64,000 nucleotides of DNA from Scybalomonas sp905214925 (GTDB lineage Bacteria > Bacillota > Clostridia > Lachnospirales > Lachnospiraceae), in NCBI GenBank assembly GCA_905214925.1, contig CAJMOB010000001.1, positions 62,001 to 126,000 of the forward strand, read 5' to 3'. This document shows, piece by piece, positions 8,628-16,520 of this stretch. Positions within the stretch are counted from its first letter, which is position 1; every line of letters starts with the position of its first letter. The notes under the pieces are model-generated. The model had not been told where the DNA came from. It was given only the letters and a program-made list of their open reading frames with translations, and ran no database searches. Both the position numbers and the translations under genes were made by a program.

Positions 8628-8951
8628 CCAAATAATAATATAGCATATAAAGAAATTACTCCTACTGTTCGTGATGGAAATACAAACTATACTGTGAATT
8701 CGATTAAGGTTGTCAAAAAATCTAATATATGTTTTGTATCAGTGGATTTTGTTTGTAATAAATCTCAACCATATAATGAATACGCTCCAATTGTAACAGA
8801 ACTTCCAATATCTGAAATGCCTTTGTATGATTCAAATGGAGGAGAGGAGCCAGTAATTTTATTATACGTAAGCACTAGTGGACAATTAATAGTTAGGGGT
8901 GGTTCAGTTGGAAAAACATATAGAATTTCTTATTCCTATCCATGCAAATAG
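8628..8951 (+). pseudogene. Silent fibre C-terminal module C
   Basis: An open frame of 107 codons on the plus strand with no start codon at its beginning and no ribosome site. It starts in frame at the shared Asn-Asn-Asn-Ile core ('HPNNNIAYKEITPTVRDG') and ends in TAG at 8949-8951, touching the stop codon of module B on the other strand. A GTG at 8694 is an internal codon rather than a likely start. It is interpreted as a stored alternative tip for the fibre gene at 11566-12339, expressed only after inversion. Confidence 0.82.
8630..8641 (+). repeat. Inversion site of module C (12-bp core)
   Basis: AAATAATAATAT in plus orientation, preceded by CACCTTCATCC. It is identical in its 12-bp core to the other three sites and in the same reading phase (AAT AAT AAT AT-). 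Confidence 0.75.
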
Positions 8952-9278
8952 CTATTTTAAATAATATATGGTTATATGTCCCTCACAGTTTTTAAATGAG
9001 TCTGTAAAGCCACAATATATTTTATTATTAAAAATATATGTTGATATAAAATCATTACTATCATGAAAATAATTTATATTTACTATTGCATTATGATTTC
9101 CTTTTATAGTTCCAAAATAATTTATTACTTTTGTTATTGATAATTCTGATAAATCTATAACCATTTGATCTTTTACGTCAGGGGTATTAAAGCTATATGT
9201 TTTTTTATAAATAGTTTTGCCATCTATCCAGTTTGAAAAGGTTTGTTCGATAAGAGAATAAGATATATTATTATTTGA
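8952..9278 (-). pseudogene. Silent fibre C-terminal module B
   Basis: An open frame of 108 codons on the minus strand, starting without a start codon at 'SNNNISYSLIEQ' and ending in TAG at 8952-8954. It contains 'NWIDGKTIYKKTYSF', which resembles the short beta-rich C-terminal domains common in phage fibre and baseplate proteins. A later ATG (9164) is internal and has no ribosome site. It lies tail-to-tail with module C and is interpreted as another stored fibre tip. Confidence 0.82.
9266..9277 (-). repeat. Inversion site of module B (12-bp core)
   Basis: AAATAATAATAT on the minus strand (plus-strand ATATTATTATTT). It forms an inverted pair with the site at 8630-8641, enclosing a segment of about 650 bp. 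Confidence 0.75.
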
Positions 9279-9353
9279 TCGGCTTTAAAAATCTAACACA
9301 ATTTCCTAGTTTCTAAGCCATTCCCACACTATAAAACTTTGTTTTTTGTACGC

Positions 9354-9380
9354 AAAAAAGACCTCCCTATTGGCAGATCT
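9354..9380 (-). terminator. Terminator after the fibre recombinase
   Basis: Plus-strand AGACCTCCC (9359-9367) pairs with GGCAGATCT (9372-9380) at 8 of 9 positions, with six T following on the minus strand. It ends the recombinase transcript before the silent module B, which keeps that module unexpressed. Confidence 0.7.
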
Positions 9381-9408
9381 GAAAAAACTCTATGTGATTA
9401 AATTGTCT

Positions 9409-10407
9409 TTACATATTAAAACGCTCGTAATTCATCTTTATAATTCTTCTCCGCTTTCTTGCATAGATAAGCGTAGTTTCTATTTTTGTATGCCCCAGAA
9501 TGTCTTTTAAATCATATAGATCCATTCCTTTTTCTAAGTTTCTTGTTGCCCCACTCCTTCGAAATTTATGCGGATGTACTCTAAATCCAACACGTTTTCC
9601 CAATCTCCGTAAAGTATCTTGTATTCCATTTATAGTAAGACGTTCATACTTTCCATGTACAGGTCTTAATCCCACAAAAAGAGCTGGATTATTATCCTTT
9701 CTTTCCTCTAAATATGCCTGCAAATGCAACTTGGCATTCCCATCAAAATAGGCAATTCTTTCTTTTGAACCTTTTCCAAAAACAATACATTCTCTCTCAT
9801 TAAATTCAATGTCACTCCTATTCAATTGTTGAAGCTCTCCAACTCTTATCATAGAAGAGTTCAAGAAATCAACGAGTGCCAAATCTCTTTTATTTGCACA
9901 CTCTTCTCGCATTTGGATAACTTGCTCGTCTGTGAAAACTTCTTTTATGGTTTGATCTGGTCGAATAACCTCAACAAGATCCATCGGATTCCTGTCTATT
10001 CTTCCAGTCTTTCGTAACCAAGAGAAGAAACTACTAATACTGGCTCTTATATTCCTTGCGGTTGTTTTCTTTATTCCATGTTCTATTTGGTATCGATACA
10101 AATACATAGATATATCATCTTCATCTACATCTATCAGCTTTTTTCCAATACCAAGTATCATTCCTTTAACATGATCTGCATAGTTTCTTAAGGTTTTTGT
10201 AGACTTTCTAGCCGCAGCTTTTGCTTCTATGAATTTTTTAAGCAAGCCCAAGTCTGTATCATCATATACCGTAAGTTCTGTACTCTTCCTTTCCACAGTA
10301 TACTCTGTCATTTTCATACGCAGTTGAAACTTTAATTGCTCCAACTGCGATTCATTTAAATAAGGCATCATGTCAATAATAATTCCATTAATTAAATCTT
10401 CTTTCAT
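9409..10407 (-). CDS. Tyrosine recombinase, probable fibre-gene invertase
   Basis: 332 residues. It has an N-terminal SAM-like core-binding domain (~residues 60-150) and a C-terminal catalytic domain with the first Arg in 'SMIRVGEL', the H-x-x-R box in 'HPHKFRRSGATRN', the 'ILGHTKIETTLIYA' box and a nucleophile Tyr. It is XerC/D-like, unrelated in detail to the phage integrase at 49.1 kb and lacking its arm-binding N-terminus. It sits between two pairs of alternative fibre ends that share a short core repeat, which points to site-specific inversion rather than integration. A serine invertase (Gin/Cin type) is absent. Confidence 0.88.
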   Translation of the reverse strand: MKEDLINGIIIDMMPYLNESQLEQLKFQLRMKMTEYTVERKSTELTVYDDTDLGLLKKFIEAKAAARKSTKTLRNYADHVKGMILGIGKKLIDVDEDDISMYLYRYQIEHGIKKTTARNIRASISSFFSWLRKTGRIDRNPMDLVEVIRPDQTIKEVFTDEQVIQMREECANKRDLALVDFLNSSMIRVGELQQLNRSDIEFNERECIVFGKGSKERIAYFDGNAKLHLQAYLEERKDNNPALFVGLRPVHGKYERLTINGIQDTLRRLGKRVGFRVHPHKFRRSGATRNLEKGMDLYDLKDILGHTKIETTLIYARKRRRIIKMNYERFNM

Positions 10408-10457
10408 TTGTACACTCCTTCCTTTTATTCAGAAAGAGCGTACTATGCTCATCAGCA

Positions 10458-10601
10458 TTATGCAAGTTCTTCCATTTGTTTACCAGTAATTACCACATAT
10501 TCATCTTCTGTAATCCACTTTCCAACGGCATTCTGTACCATTTCAATCGTCCATAATCCTTTTTCATAATATTTCTGTACTTTCTCAAAATTCTTGCTCA
10601 T
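10458..10601 (-). CDS. XkdX-family small phage protein
   Basis: 47 residues, starting at ATG 10599-10601. 'KYYEKGLWTIEMVQNAVGKW' followed by 'ITEDEYVVITG' is the signature of the XkdX family, short proteins found next to tail-fibre genes in Firmicute phages. Its function is unknown. It lies between the 113-residue protein and the recombinase on the same strand. Confidence 0.85.
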   Translation of the reverse strand: MSKNFEKVQKYYEKGLWTIEMVQNAVGKWITEDEYVVITGKQMEELA

Positions 10602-10620
10602 AATTATCTTCCTCTCTTTC

Positions 10621-10962
10621 TTACATTTCTGACATCATGATTAAATAATCAGTATTGGCAAGAGCCTGACTAATTTGTAACTCTCTAATATCAATGTCTG
10701 TTAAACTAACTGTAACTTTAAGATTTTCTGTGCCTTCGATTGTTTCAAAAGTACGTTTAGTAGACACTCTTTTGTTTTTTAAGGTAGCACATACAAGCCC
10801 TGCATCATTGATCACCTGGAACTCACTTAAGTTCTCTTCGGTTAAGTTGTCATAAAGAGTTTTCATCCCTTCATAATCAACAACAACCGTTTTAAAGCTA
10901 TTCGGTGTCATTCCACCTTCTACTGCAATTTCTGTTTGATCTTTTAATTTAATTTTTTCCAT
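10621..10962 (-). CDS. Phage protein of unknown function in the fibre locus
   Basis: 113 residues, acidic, with a good ribosome site (GAAAGGAA). I do not recognise a domain. It is mostly beta-prone in its middle part and has no membrane segment. It precedes the XkdX gene by 19 bp and lies downstream of the terminator at 10993-11014, so it needs its own promoter or read-through. A structural or fibre-associated role is possible from position only. Confidence 0.65.
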   Translation of the reverse strand: MEKIKLKDQTEIAVEGGMTPNSFKTVVVDYEGMKTLYDNLTEENLSEFQVINDAGLVCATLKNKRVSTKRTFETIEGTENLKVTVSLTDIDIRELQISQALANTDYLIMMSEM

Positions 10963-10992
10963 TTCTTTATTCCTTTCTTATTTTTAAATACT

Positions 10993-11014
10993 AAAAAAGA
11001 GAGCATATGCTCTC
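10993..11014 (-). terminator. Terminator of the fibre operon
   Basis: GAGAGCATATGCTCTC (10999-11014) is a perfect 16-bp palindrome, followed on the minus strand by TTTTTT. It ends late tail transcription after the fibre gene and the antisense of module A. Confidence 0.8.
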
Positions 11015-11061
11015 GAAATTTACAGTGACAATATTAAATTATTTTTTTTCGACCACCTCCT

Positions 11062-11559
11062 TCAAATAATAATATTAATTTCTCCATTTCTGCCGAAGAT
11101 TCCGCTTCTTCACTAGAAGAAGCCATTAAAAGTGTATGGGAAAAGTTACCACGAGATAGATATTTTTCAGGCAGTTTATGGTATAACAGTGTCTATACAA
11201 TACATGGTTTTGTATATCCTAATGCTGATTACGGAGCGGTAACTGCATTTTCGTATGCCCATCCTTTATTAACTCTTCGGTGTTTAAACAACAATTTTTA
11301 TGCAGAAAAGTATGTTACAAACAGCGATTTACCTATTATAGAAAGTTACACCATTAACCCAAATGGGAGTGATACAGTAGAAATTAATTTACAAAACAAT
11401 ACTACTGTGGAACGTATTAATGTTACTATGGCAAGTGCAATAGATTTAGGGATTTTAGGTGCAACTATTAAATCAGCTCCAAGTAAAACGGTAACGGTAA
11501 AACTATCAAAAGCCTATTCTAGCACTATCAGAATAAATGTTTTATATTATAAAGTTTAA
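11062..11559 (+). pseudogene. Silent fibre C-terminal module A
   Basis: An open frame of 165 codons on the plus strand with no start codon or ribosome site. It begins at 'SNNNINFSISAEDSASSLEE' and ends in TAA at 11557-11559, 6 bp from the stop of the expressed fibre gene on the opposite strand. Its last part, 'YVTNSDLPIIESYTINPNGS', parallels 'YITNNDMPVFESFIINPNGS' of the expressed module, showing that the two are alternative versions of the same domain. It would be fused in frame to the fibre N-terminus by a 1.0-kb inversion. Confidence 0.87.
11065..11076 (+). repeat. Inversion site of module A (12-bp core)
   Basis: AAATAATAATAT in plus orientation, preceded by CACCTCCTTC (compare CACCTTCATC at the module C site). 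It forms an inverted pair with the site inside the expressed gene. Confidence 0.78.
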
Positions 11560-11565
11560 TAGCTA

Positions 11566-12339
11566 TTATGTTCGCATATATATAACATTTATCCTCATAT
11601 TATTACTACAAGATTTTGATAACAATACTCTTAACTGATTTGTGCCATGAACAATTTGCACACCTAATATGCTACCAGAAAAAGAGTTTATATCTCCATT
11701 TACTGCGAAAATAGCTGATGAACTAGCATTGTTTGATAAAGTCAATGTAATATCAGTAGACCCATTCGGATTTATGATAAAAGACTCAAACACAGGCATA
11801 TCGTTATTTGTGATATACATTTCCCAATCTGACCAACCAGTATCATTTATATTCATTCTATAAAACTTGTGCTTTACACCATGAAAAACAGCTTCTTGAT
11901 AAACCCAAGCCTTTCCACAGGCTGTTCGCACAGATAACATTCCATACTCTTTATATGGGATATTAAGTGCTGTTGGATTAAAATAATAACTTCCACCATC
12001 AATAGCATTATTAGCATCTGTTAAAATCGTTTTGCTATTTAAAATACCATCAATATTATTATTTTGCTCAACTAGACGGTTATTCAAATCTGTCACAAGT
12101 GTCGCATCTGGAACAAAGCCCTTTATCTGTGTAGCAAAGTTATCGACTATCATTCCTTTTTCTATTAATTTATTAGCGACACGATCTGCTAATTTGTCTA
12201 ACAATGTCTGTGTATCGCTACTTTGACCTGCTATGCCATCCAGTCCGCTTGTATCTGTAGCTTTTACAACACTAGCATTAGTGTGCGGATAAAAAACATT
12301 ACCGTCAGAGTCTTGTATTTCTATGTTTTTTATTTCCAT
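11566..12339 (-). CDS. Tail fibre / receptor-binding protein with switchable C-terminus
   Basis: 257 residues. Residues 1-92 form a constant N-terminus. Residues 93-96 are Asn-Asn-Asn-Ile, coded by the shared inversion core. Residues 97-257 are the variable tip, including 'ESFIINPNGSTDITLTLSNN'. It follows the collagen-like fibre gene by 3 bp, at the end of the tail operon. Its C-terminus is probably the receptor-binding part, because three stored alternatives to exactly this segment lie downstream. It was called as a fibre from position and organisation, not from a named domain. Confidence 0.82.
   Translation of the reverse strand: MEIKNIEIQDSDGNVFYPHTNASVVKATDTSGLDGIAGQSSDTQTLLDKLADRVANKLIEKGMIVDNFATQIKGFVPDATLVTDLNNRLVEQNNNIDGILNSKTILTDANNAIDGGSYYFNPTALNIPYKEYGMLSVRTACGKAWVYQEAVFHGVKHKFYRMNINDTGWSDWEMYITNNDMPVFESFIINPNGSTDITLTLSNNASSSAIFAVNGDINSFSGSILGVQIVHGTNQLRVLLSKSCSNNMRINVIYMRT
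12052..12063 (-). repeat. Inversion site inside the expressed fibre gene
   Basis: The plus strand reads AATATTATTATT here, so on the minus strand the codons AAT AAT AAT ATT encode residues 93-96. The core shared with the silent modules is AAATAATAATAT, in which the first A comes from the preceding Gln codon (12064). Confidence 0.75.
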
Positions 12340-12342
12340 ATA

Positions 12343-12960
12343 TTACACCACCTTGAAAAATAATTTTACTTCTGTGCCACTCGCATAGCTTGTTCCAACT
12401 TTTACAGTATCACCTGGGTCTCCCTTATCACCTTTGGGCCCTTGTGCGCCAGTTGCGCCAGTTGCACCTTTTGCTCCAGTTGCGCCAGTTGCACCAGTAG
12501 CACCAGTATCTCCCTTTGCTCCTTTTAAGCAAACTTCATAAACCCATTTTGCTGTACTTGCATTTCCTGCAACTGTACATTTATATACATTTCCTGTGCT
12601 CGTATTAAAATATCTATCATTAACAAGCGCTGATGCAATTCCGGAACTAGAGAAAATGGTTGCTGTTGTACTTGTTCCTGTTATAGCTGCTCCACTATAC
12701 CAAGCTGATCCTCTCGTTCCCGTATCTCCTTTGGGTCCTTGTGCGCCAGTTGCTCCAGCGTCTCCTTTTGGGCCTTGAATCCCTTGTGGACCCTGAGCTC
12801 CAGTGGCTCCATTTAATTTTCCTTGATCTAACTTCTGCTGAAATGTTTCTCCATCAGAAAACGTAACAGCATCCGCACTTGTAAGCACATCTACTTCTTG
12901 TTCTACTGCTCCTGTAGTTTGGTTTAATAACTGTACTCTTACTTTGTTTAAAGTTGACAT
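12343..12960 (-). CDS. Collagen-like tail fibre protein
   Basis: 205 residues with two Gly-X-Y blocks, around residues 50-85 ('GPQGIQGPKGDAGATGAQGP') and 147-185 ('GATGATGATGAKGATGATGA'), separated by a short globular insert. Such triple-helical stretches form stiff trimeric fibre shafts. It has a good AGGAGG site and is coupled to the downstream fibre gene. The Gly-X-Y repeats at DNA level may change in number. Confidence 0.88.
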   Translation of the reverse strand: MSTLNKVRVQLLNQTTGAVEQEVDVLTSADAVTFSDGETFQQKLDQGKLNGATGAQGPQGIQGPKGDAGATGAQGPKGDTGTRGSAWYSGAAITGTSTTATIFSSSGIASALVNDRYFNTSTGNVYKCTVAGNASTAKWVYEVCLKGAKGDTGATGATGATGAKGATGATGAQGPKGDKGDPGDTVKVGTSYASGTEVKLFFKVV

Positions 12961-12970
12961 ATATAACCTC

Positions 12971-13672
12971 CTAAACTAATTTAATCCCCATTAATGGGCT
13001 TACTTTTATATTTTCAGTTGTATTACTTGCACTAATTATGTCAGTAACCTTAAAATATAGAGTGTGTTTGTTTCTATCTCGTATTTCCGGCAATGTTTCT
13101 CCGACATATAAGTTTATCTTATTATTCTTTACATCAATGATCTGCTCCTGTAATGTTTTGCCCATTGGAGCTGCTAAAACTTTACTTGGATCATCTGTAT
13201 CTAAATCATTCGCAATTTTATCCACAGAAATATAATTCTTACTTGGATCAACTAATAGCTGCACTTCTACATTATTCGTAAAGACCATAGCAATATCGAT
13301 TATGTATTTGATTATCTTACTACCTGTGCCTTTTTCCATATAATCTGTTTCTTCTCCAAAAGAATTTGTATAAGCAAAGAGAATTTCTCCTTCATCTGGA
13401 TCTTGTGCAAAGACTCCAATTTCATTTACATAGAATCCAATTTCAAGACTTTCATTTTTAAATACCGTTCTGAAAGTAATTTGTCCATTACTAACATTTA
13501 CATCTGAAACAGCTTCTTTTAAGACCTGAGCAATCATTCCCTCTATGCTATCATCCCAAGATTCTAACACACCACTTCCTAGTGCCATATTTGTAAAAAT
13601 AAGCGGACTGTTTATAGTCTTACTTAATAGTATAGCTCCCTTTTGTGTAATCCGTAATTCACGCACTCTCAT
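12971..13672 (-). CDS. Tail-collar fibre protein (DUF3751-like)
   Basis: About 233 residues, starting 'MRVRELRITQKGAILLSK', with 'INEIGVFAQDPDEGEILFAY'-type sequence (here 'VNEIGVFAQDPDEGEILFAY') characteristic of the P2 gpH/DUF3751 fibre attachment domain. It links the fibre to the baseplate. It follows tail protein I, overlapping by 14 bp, as in P2-like phages. The start is ATG 13670-13672; GTG six bases later is also possible. Confidence 0.82.
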   Translation of the reverse strand: MRVRELRITQKGAILLSKTINSPLIFTNMALGSGVLESWDDSIEGMIAQVLKEAVSDVNVSNGQITFRTVFKNESLEIGFYVNEIGVFAQDPDEGEILFAYTNSFGEETDYMEKGTGSKIIKYIIDIAMVFTNNVEVQLLVDPSKNYISVDKIANDLDTDDPSKVLAAPMGKTLQEQIIDVKNNKINLYVGETLPEIRDRNKHTLYFKVTDIISASNTTENIKVSPLMGIKLV

Positions 13673-14225
13673 CAACTCCTATCCCTATCCATTTATAAGT
13701 AACCATCCCAATTCCTGCATGAATATCTGGTCTTAAATTTTGTAATTTATTTAGTCCATCTAATATTGAACGTTTATTCTTAACACGCTCAATCATATTT
13801 GCTATTTTTTCTGTATTTTCTTCTGTGATAATCTCTTCTGTTGCTACACGGAAGTGATATGGTTCACCACCATATTCGAACCATTCCTCCAACTCTCCTG
13901 CTCCGAAGACAGTCTGTATAACTTCTTCTACGGCAGAAGGCGTGCCAAGTGTTTGGTACCAATGTAATGTGTTCTTGATTAGATTTACTTTTGTTTCTCT
14001 TGGAAGAGATGAATTATAGTATTGTGTTCTAAGCTCTGCTGCCATATGATCAAGTATTGCATCTGGTTGTTTATCAAGGTTGTAGTACAAATAAGTCAAT
14101 TCTATCTTTTCATTCAACTTCTGCATTACTTGTTTTACGGCAAAACTAAGTGCAATATTTTCAGGCTTATCTTTAAGATTAGATGGCAATAAGTCACATA
14201 ATTCAATTTCACTCATTTTAATCAT
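13659..14225 (-). CDS. Phage tail protein I (P2 gpI-like)
   Basis: 188 residues from ATG 14223-14225, chosen because GGAGGG lies 7 bp upstream and the 8-bp overlap with the J gene matches the neighbouring overlaps. 'HWYQTLGTPSAVEEVIQTVF' is typical of the tail protein I family, a baseplate component. It lies between the J-like and collar-fibre genes exactly as in P2. Confidence 0.87.
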   Translation of the reverse strand: MIKMSEIELCDLLPSNLKDKPENIALSFAVKQVMQKLNEKIELTYLYYNLDKQPDAILDHMAAELRTQYYNSSLPRETKVNLIKNTLHWYQTLGTPSAVEEVIQTVFGAGELEEWFEYGGEPYHFRVATEEIITEENTEKIANMIERVKNKRSILDGLNKLQNLRPDIHAGIGMVTYKWIGIGVDESA

Positions 14226-15372
14226 CTTCAAGCCCTCCATATGATACGGATTCACTTGTACAATTGGCTTTGTTTCCATCTTGCACTTTCGTAAAAGTAG
14301 GTTGTATTATTTCAACACGCTTTGCTCCAGCCATCCGTATTTTCATTACCAATTCATCTGGATTAATATCACGACCAATTTTTTGTCCTTGCCATAATTT
14401 GTATTCTGCAATGGCAGCAGTTACTTTTTGTTGTATATCAACCGCATTATTTTCATCACTCCTATTGATAAAATATTTCAAATCAATCGTATAATCTGTT
14501 AATCCTGGAGCAACTACTTCTACCTTATCTGTAAGCGGTCTCCGCTTCTTTCCAGTTATATATTCCTTTGTTGTATTTAATACTTGGCTCTGTGGCACTG
14601 TGCCATCTTTTAACAAAAACATAACCTTTACAGTTGCATCACTCTCTGTAACAATTCTAATATCACCGATATCAGAATTACTTTGTCTGACCCAATATTC
14701 GTAAGAATCTTCGGAGCCAGCTGTACTATAACTGGATGGAGCCAAATAAGTTTTTTCAGCAAGAGATTCATCGCTCTCTACTTCTGTTCCTCCTGCTGAA
14801 ATATCTATATTTGTTACAGACACAATAAAAGCAATTGGATCGACTAAGGTATTTAACTCTCCAATTGCAAAATTATTTCCTACTGTTCCAGCCACTTGAC
14901 ATTGACATAACACTGTTATTTCTGTACTACCAACTGGAATTTCTTCATATTCAATTGTTTCAAAAAACACTTCATTATCGCCTGTAACCCTAGTTCCTTT
15001 AGGAATAGGAGTAGCAGCTTCCCTTGCTTGTGCAAGGCTAAATTTTACATGCGTAAGCGCATATTGTGCTGGATTTCTTGTTGTATTTTTAAAGGCCGCT
15101 AAATTATCCAAATAATTACCATAGGCATATTTTAATAAATTTTGCTTACCAGCTTTATCAATATTTAAGGCTAATTGATATAATATTTGTGCAACCGCAA
15201 GTAAAATAATTCTATACGGATCGGCTTCTGACAAAGATACCACTTTACTTGTTAGTTCTGTATATTTTGTTTCATAATTTGTGATTAACTCTGCTCGTAT
15301 ACCTGATAAGGTCATATCATCAATAAAACTAATATCAGGTAAATTATCAATATCATCAAATGTATTAGCCAT
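14218..15372 (-). CDS. Baseplate J-like protein (P2 gpJ)
   Basis: 384 residues from ATG 15370-15372, which overlaps the previous gene by 8 bp and has AGGAGGAGG upstream. 'AREAATPIPKGTRVTGDNEV' and the 'GGTEVESDESLAEKTYLAPS' region are typical of Baseplate_J. It forms the wedge of the contractile-tail baseplate. Confidence 0.92.
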   Translation of the reverse strand: MANTFDDIDNLPDISFIDDMTLSGIRAELITNYETKYTELTSKVVSLSEADPYRIILLAVAQILYQLALNIDKAGKQNLLKYAYGNYLDNLAAFKNTTRNPAQYALTHVKFSLAQAREAATPIPKGTRVTGDNEVFFETIEYEEIPVGSTEITVLCQCQVAGTVGNNFAIGELNTLVDPIAFIVSVTNIDISAGGTEVESDESLAEKTYLAPSSYSTAGSEDSYEYWVRQSNSDIGDIRIVTESDATVKVMFLLKDGTVPQSQVLNTTKEYITGKKRRPLTDKVEVVAPGLTDYTIDLKYFINRSDENNAVDIQQKVTAAIAEYKLWQGQKIGRDINPDELVMKIRMAGAKRVEIIQPTFTKVQDGNKANCTSESVSYGGLEDD

Positions 15373-15691
15373 TCTCATCCTCCTCCTGATAATCATCATT
15401 TCTTATAAAAGTAATTTCAGGTATCATCTGTCCATCATCTGTATAACTAAATTCAATATTATCTATTTTCATATCAGGAACATATTTTTCTAATTTTTCC
15501 TCTGCTTCTACAACAAATAGATTTTCTGCAACATCCACTGGATAACCAATAAAAGAATTATCTATACCAAAATCACGATCACCTACACAGGTTCCTGCTT
15601 CTGTTCCAAACAGAAATTTTAGTTCACGCAATTTCTTCTCTATTTCAGATGCATTACCATAATCAAACCCAATTTTTATTTGTGTTTTCAT
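15365..15691 (-). CDS. Baseplate wedge protein, GpW/gp25-like
   Basis: 108 residues from ATG 15689-15691 (GAGGTGAAGG upstream); a longer reading to 15730 has no ribosome site. The sequence 'FGTEAGTCVGDRDFGIDNSF' resembles the gp25/lysozyme-like wedge family, and it precedes gpJ as in P2 (gpW) and T4 (gp25). A DUF2634-type assignment is possible. Acidic C-terminus. Confidence 0.72.
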   Translation of the reverse strand: MKTQIKIGFDYGNASEIEKKLRELKFLFGTEAGTCVGDRDFGIDNSFIGYPVDVAENLFVVEAEEKLEKYVPDMKIDNIEFSYTDDGQMIPEITFIRNDDYQEEDENG

Positions 15692-15701
15692 AGCCTTCAC
15701 C

Positions 15702-16100
15702 TCAATTATATTGTTCCAACGTAATGTCAACTTTTGCTTTAAGAATCTCCCCTTTATTTAAAATAATATCCCATGATTCTGACACCTCTGTAATAATATA
15801 CTTTCCAGTACCAACAGCTTTTTTACCAATTACAAGCTTTTTAGGTGTACCATTTCTTATTGCAGATTCTATATTGGCCATAGTTTTTCGTGGCCGTACA
15901 CCATGCCTAGCATCTAATATTAAAGTAAATGTGACTTGATCCAAGTCGCTCCCTATAAATTGTTGTCTAGGTGTTGCATTTATAAGTTCATGTTTTTGCC
16001 ATCTTGCACTCACCTTTTTTTGAAATCCAGTTGGGGATAAAATTCTTTTATCACTTGTTTCAAATATAATATCTTTTCCTAGACTTCCAATCTTAGCCAC
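15702..16100 (-). CDS. Phage tail protein, P2 GpU-like
   Basis: 132 residues if started at GTG 16098-16100, which overlaps the previous stop by 8 bp like its neighbours and lies 8 bp after GGTGG. 'VSARWQKHELINATPRQQFI' and 'ARHGVRPRKTMANIESAI' fit the GpU family. GpU acts in tail assembly and termination in P2. Confidence 0.82.
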   Translation of the reverse strand: MAKIGSLGKDIIFETSDKRILSPTGFQKKVSARWQKHELINATPRQQFIGSDLDQVTFTLILDARHGVRPRKTMANIESAIRNGTPKKLVIGKKAVGTGKYIITEVSESWDIILNKGEILKAKVDITLEQYN

Positions 16101-16518
16101 TAGTTCCACCACCTTCTAGCTTTTCAATTCTTTTTATCAAATCTTTTAAAGTTGTTTCAACCCCGTCTGCTGTCGCTTTTAATACAAGATGTTCTGCTTC
16201 AATTACTAAACTTTTTGTACTCACATCATACCGTATTGATGTTTTATCATTTATTTTTTTATAATAAACGCCTTTTTTTCCGATTGGAGGAGCATTTTCT
16301 TCTTCCCAATATGTTCCAAGACAAATCCCCATTCCAGCACCATTAGATAGATTAAGCACTAGGACTTTTTCTCCAATATCTGGCATTTTATATTCGCCAT
16401 TAAACGTTAAGAATGGAATATCTTGTGTTATACAATCATCTCTATCTTCGTATATAACACTTAATATTCCATTTTTATAATCAATTGTATTTACAGTTCC
16501 AATTCTTATATTGTCCAT
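16093..16518 (-). CDS. Phage baseplate assembly protein V (spike-like)
   Basis: 141 residues from ATG 16516-16518. The N-terminal OB-like part has 'PFLTFNGEYKMPDIGEKVLV' and 'SNGAGMGICLGTYW', typical of gpV spikes, followed by a beta-rich middle and a short coiled C-terminus ('LKDLIKRIEKLEGGGTSG'). It forms the membrane-piercing tip under the tube. Confidence 0.85.
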   Translation of the reverse strand: MDNIRIGTVNTIDYKNGILSVIYEDRDDCITQDIPFLTFNGEYKMPDIGEKVLVLNLSNGAGMGICLGTYWEEENAPPIGKKGVYYKKINDKTSIRYDVSTKSLVIEAEHLVLKATADGVETTLKDLIKRIEKLEGGGTSG

Positions 16519-16520
16519 AG

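Noticed and set aside
8694..8951. Plus-strand 85-codon frame read as a separate gene
   Set aside because: It starts at an internal GTG with no ribosome site, and the frame is open upstream to the shared core. It is better explained as part of silent module C.
8952..9164. Minus-strand 70-codon frame read as a separate gene
   Set aside because: The ATG has no ribosome site, and the frame extends upstream to the shared core; it is part of silent module B.
9409..10407. The recombinase as a second integrase of another element
   Set aside because: No att-like repeat or second set of integration genes is nearby, it lacks an arm-binding domain, and the surrounding module architecture fits inversion.
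8628..12339. Diversity-generating retroelement as the cause of fibre variation
   Set aside because: There is no reverse transcriptase, and no template/variable repeat pair differing at adenines.
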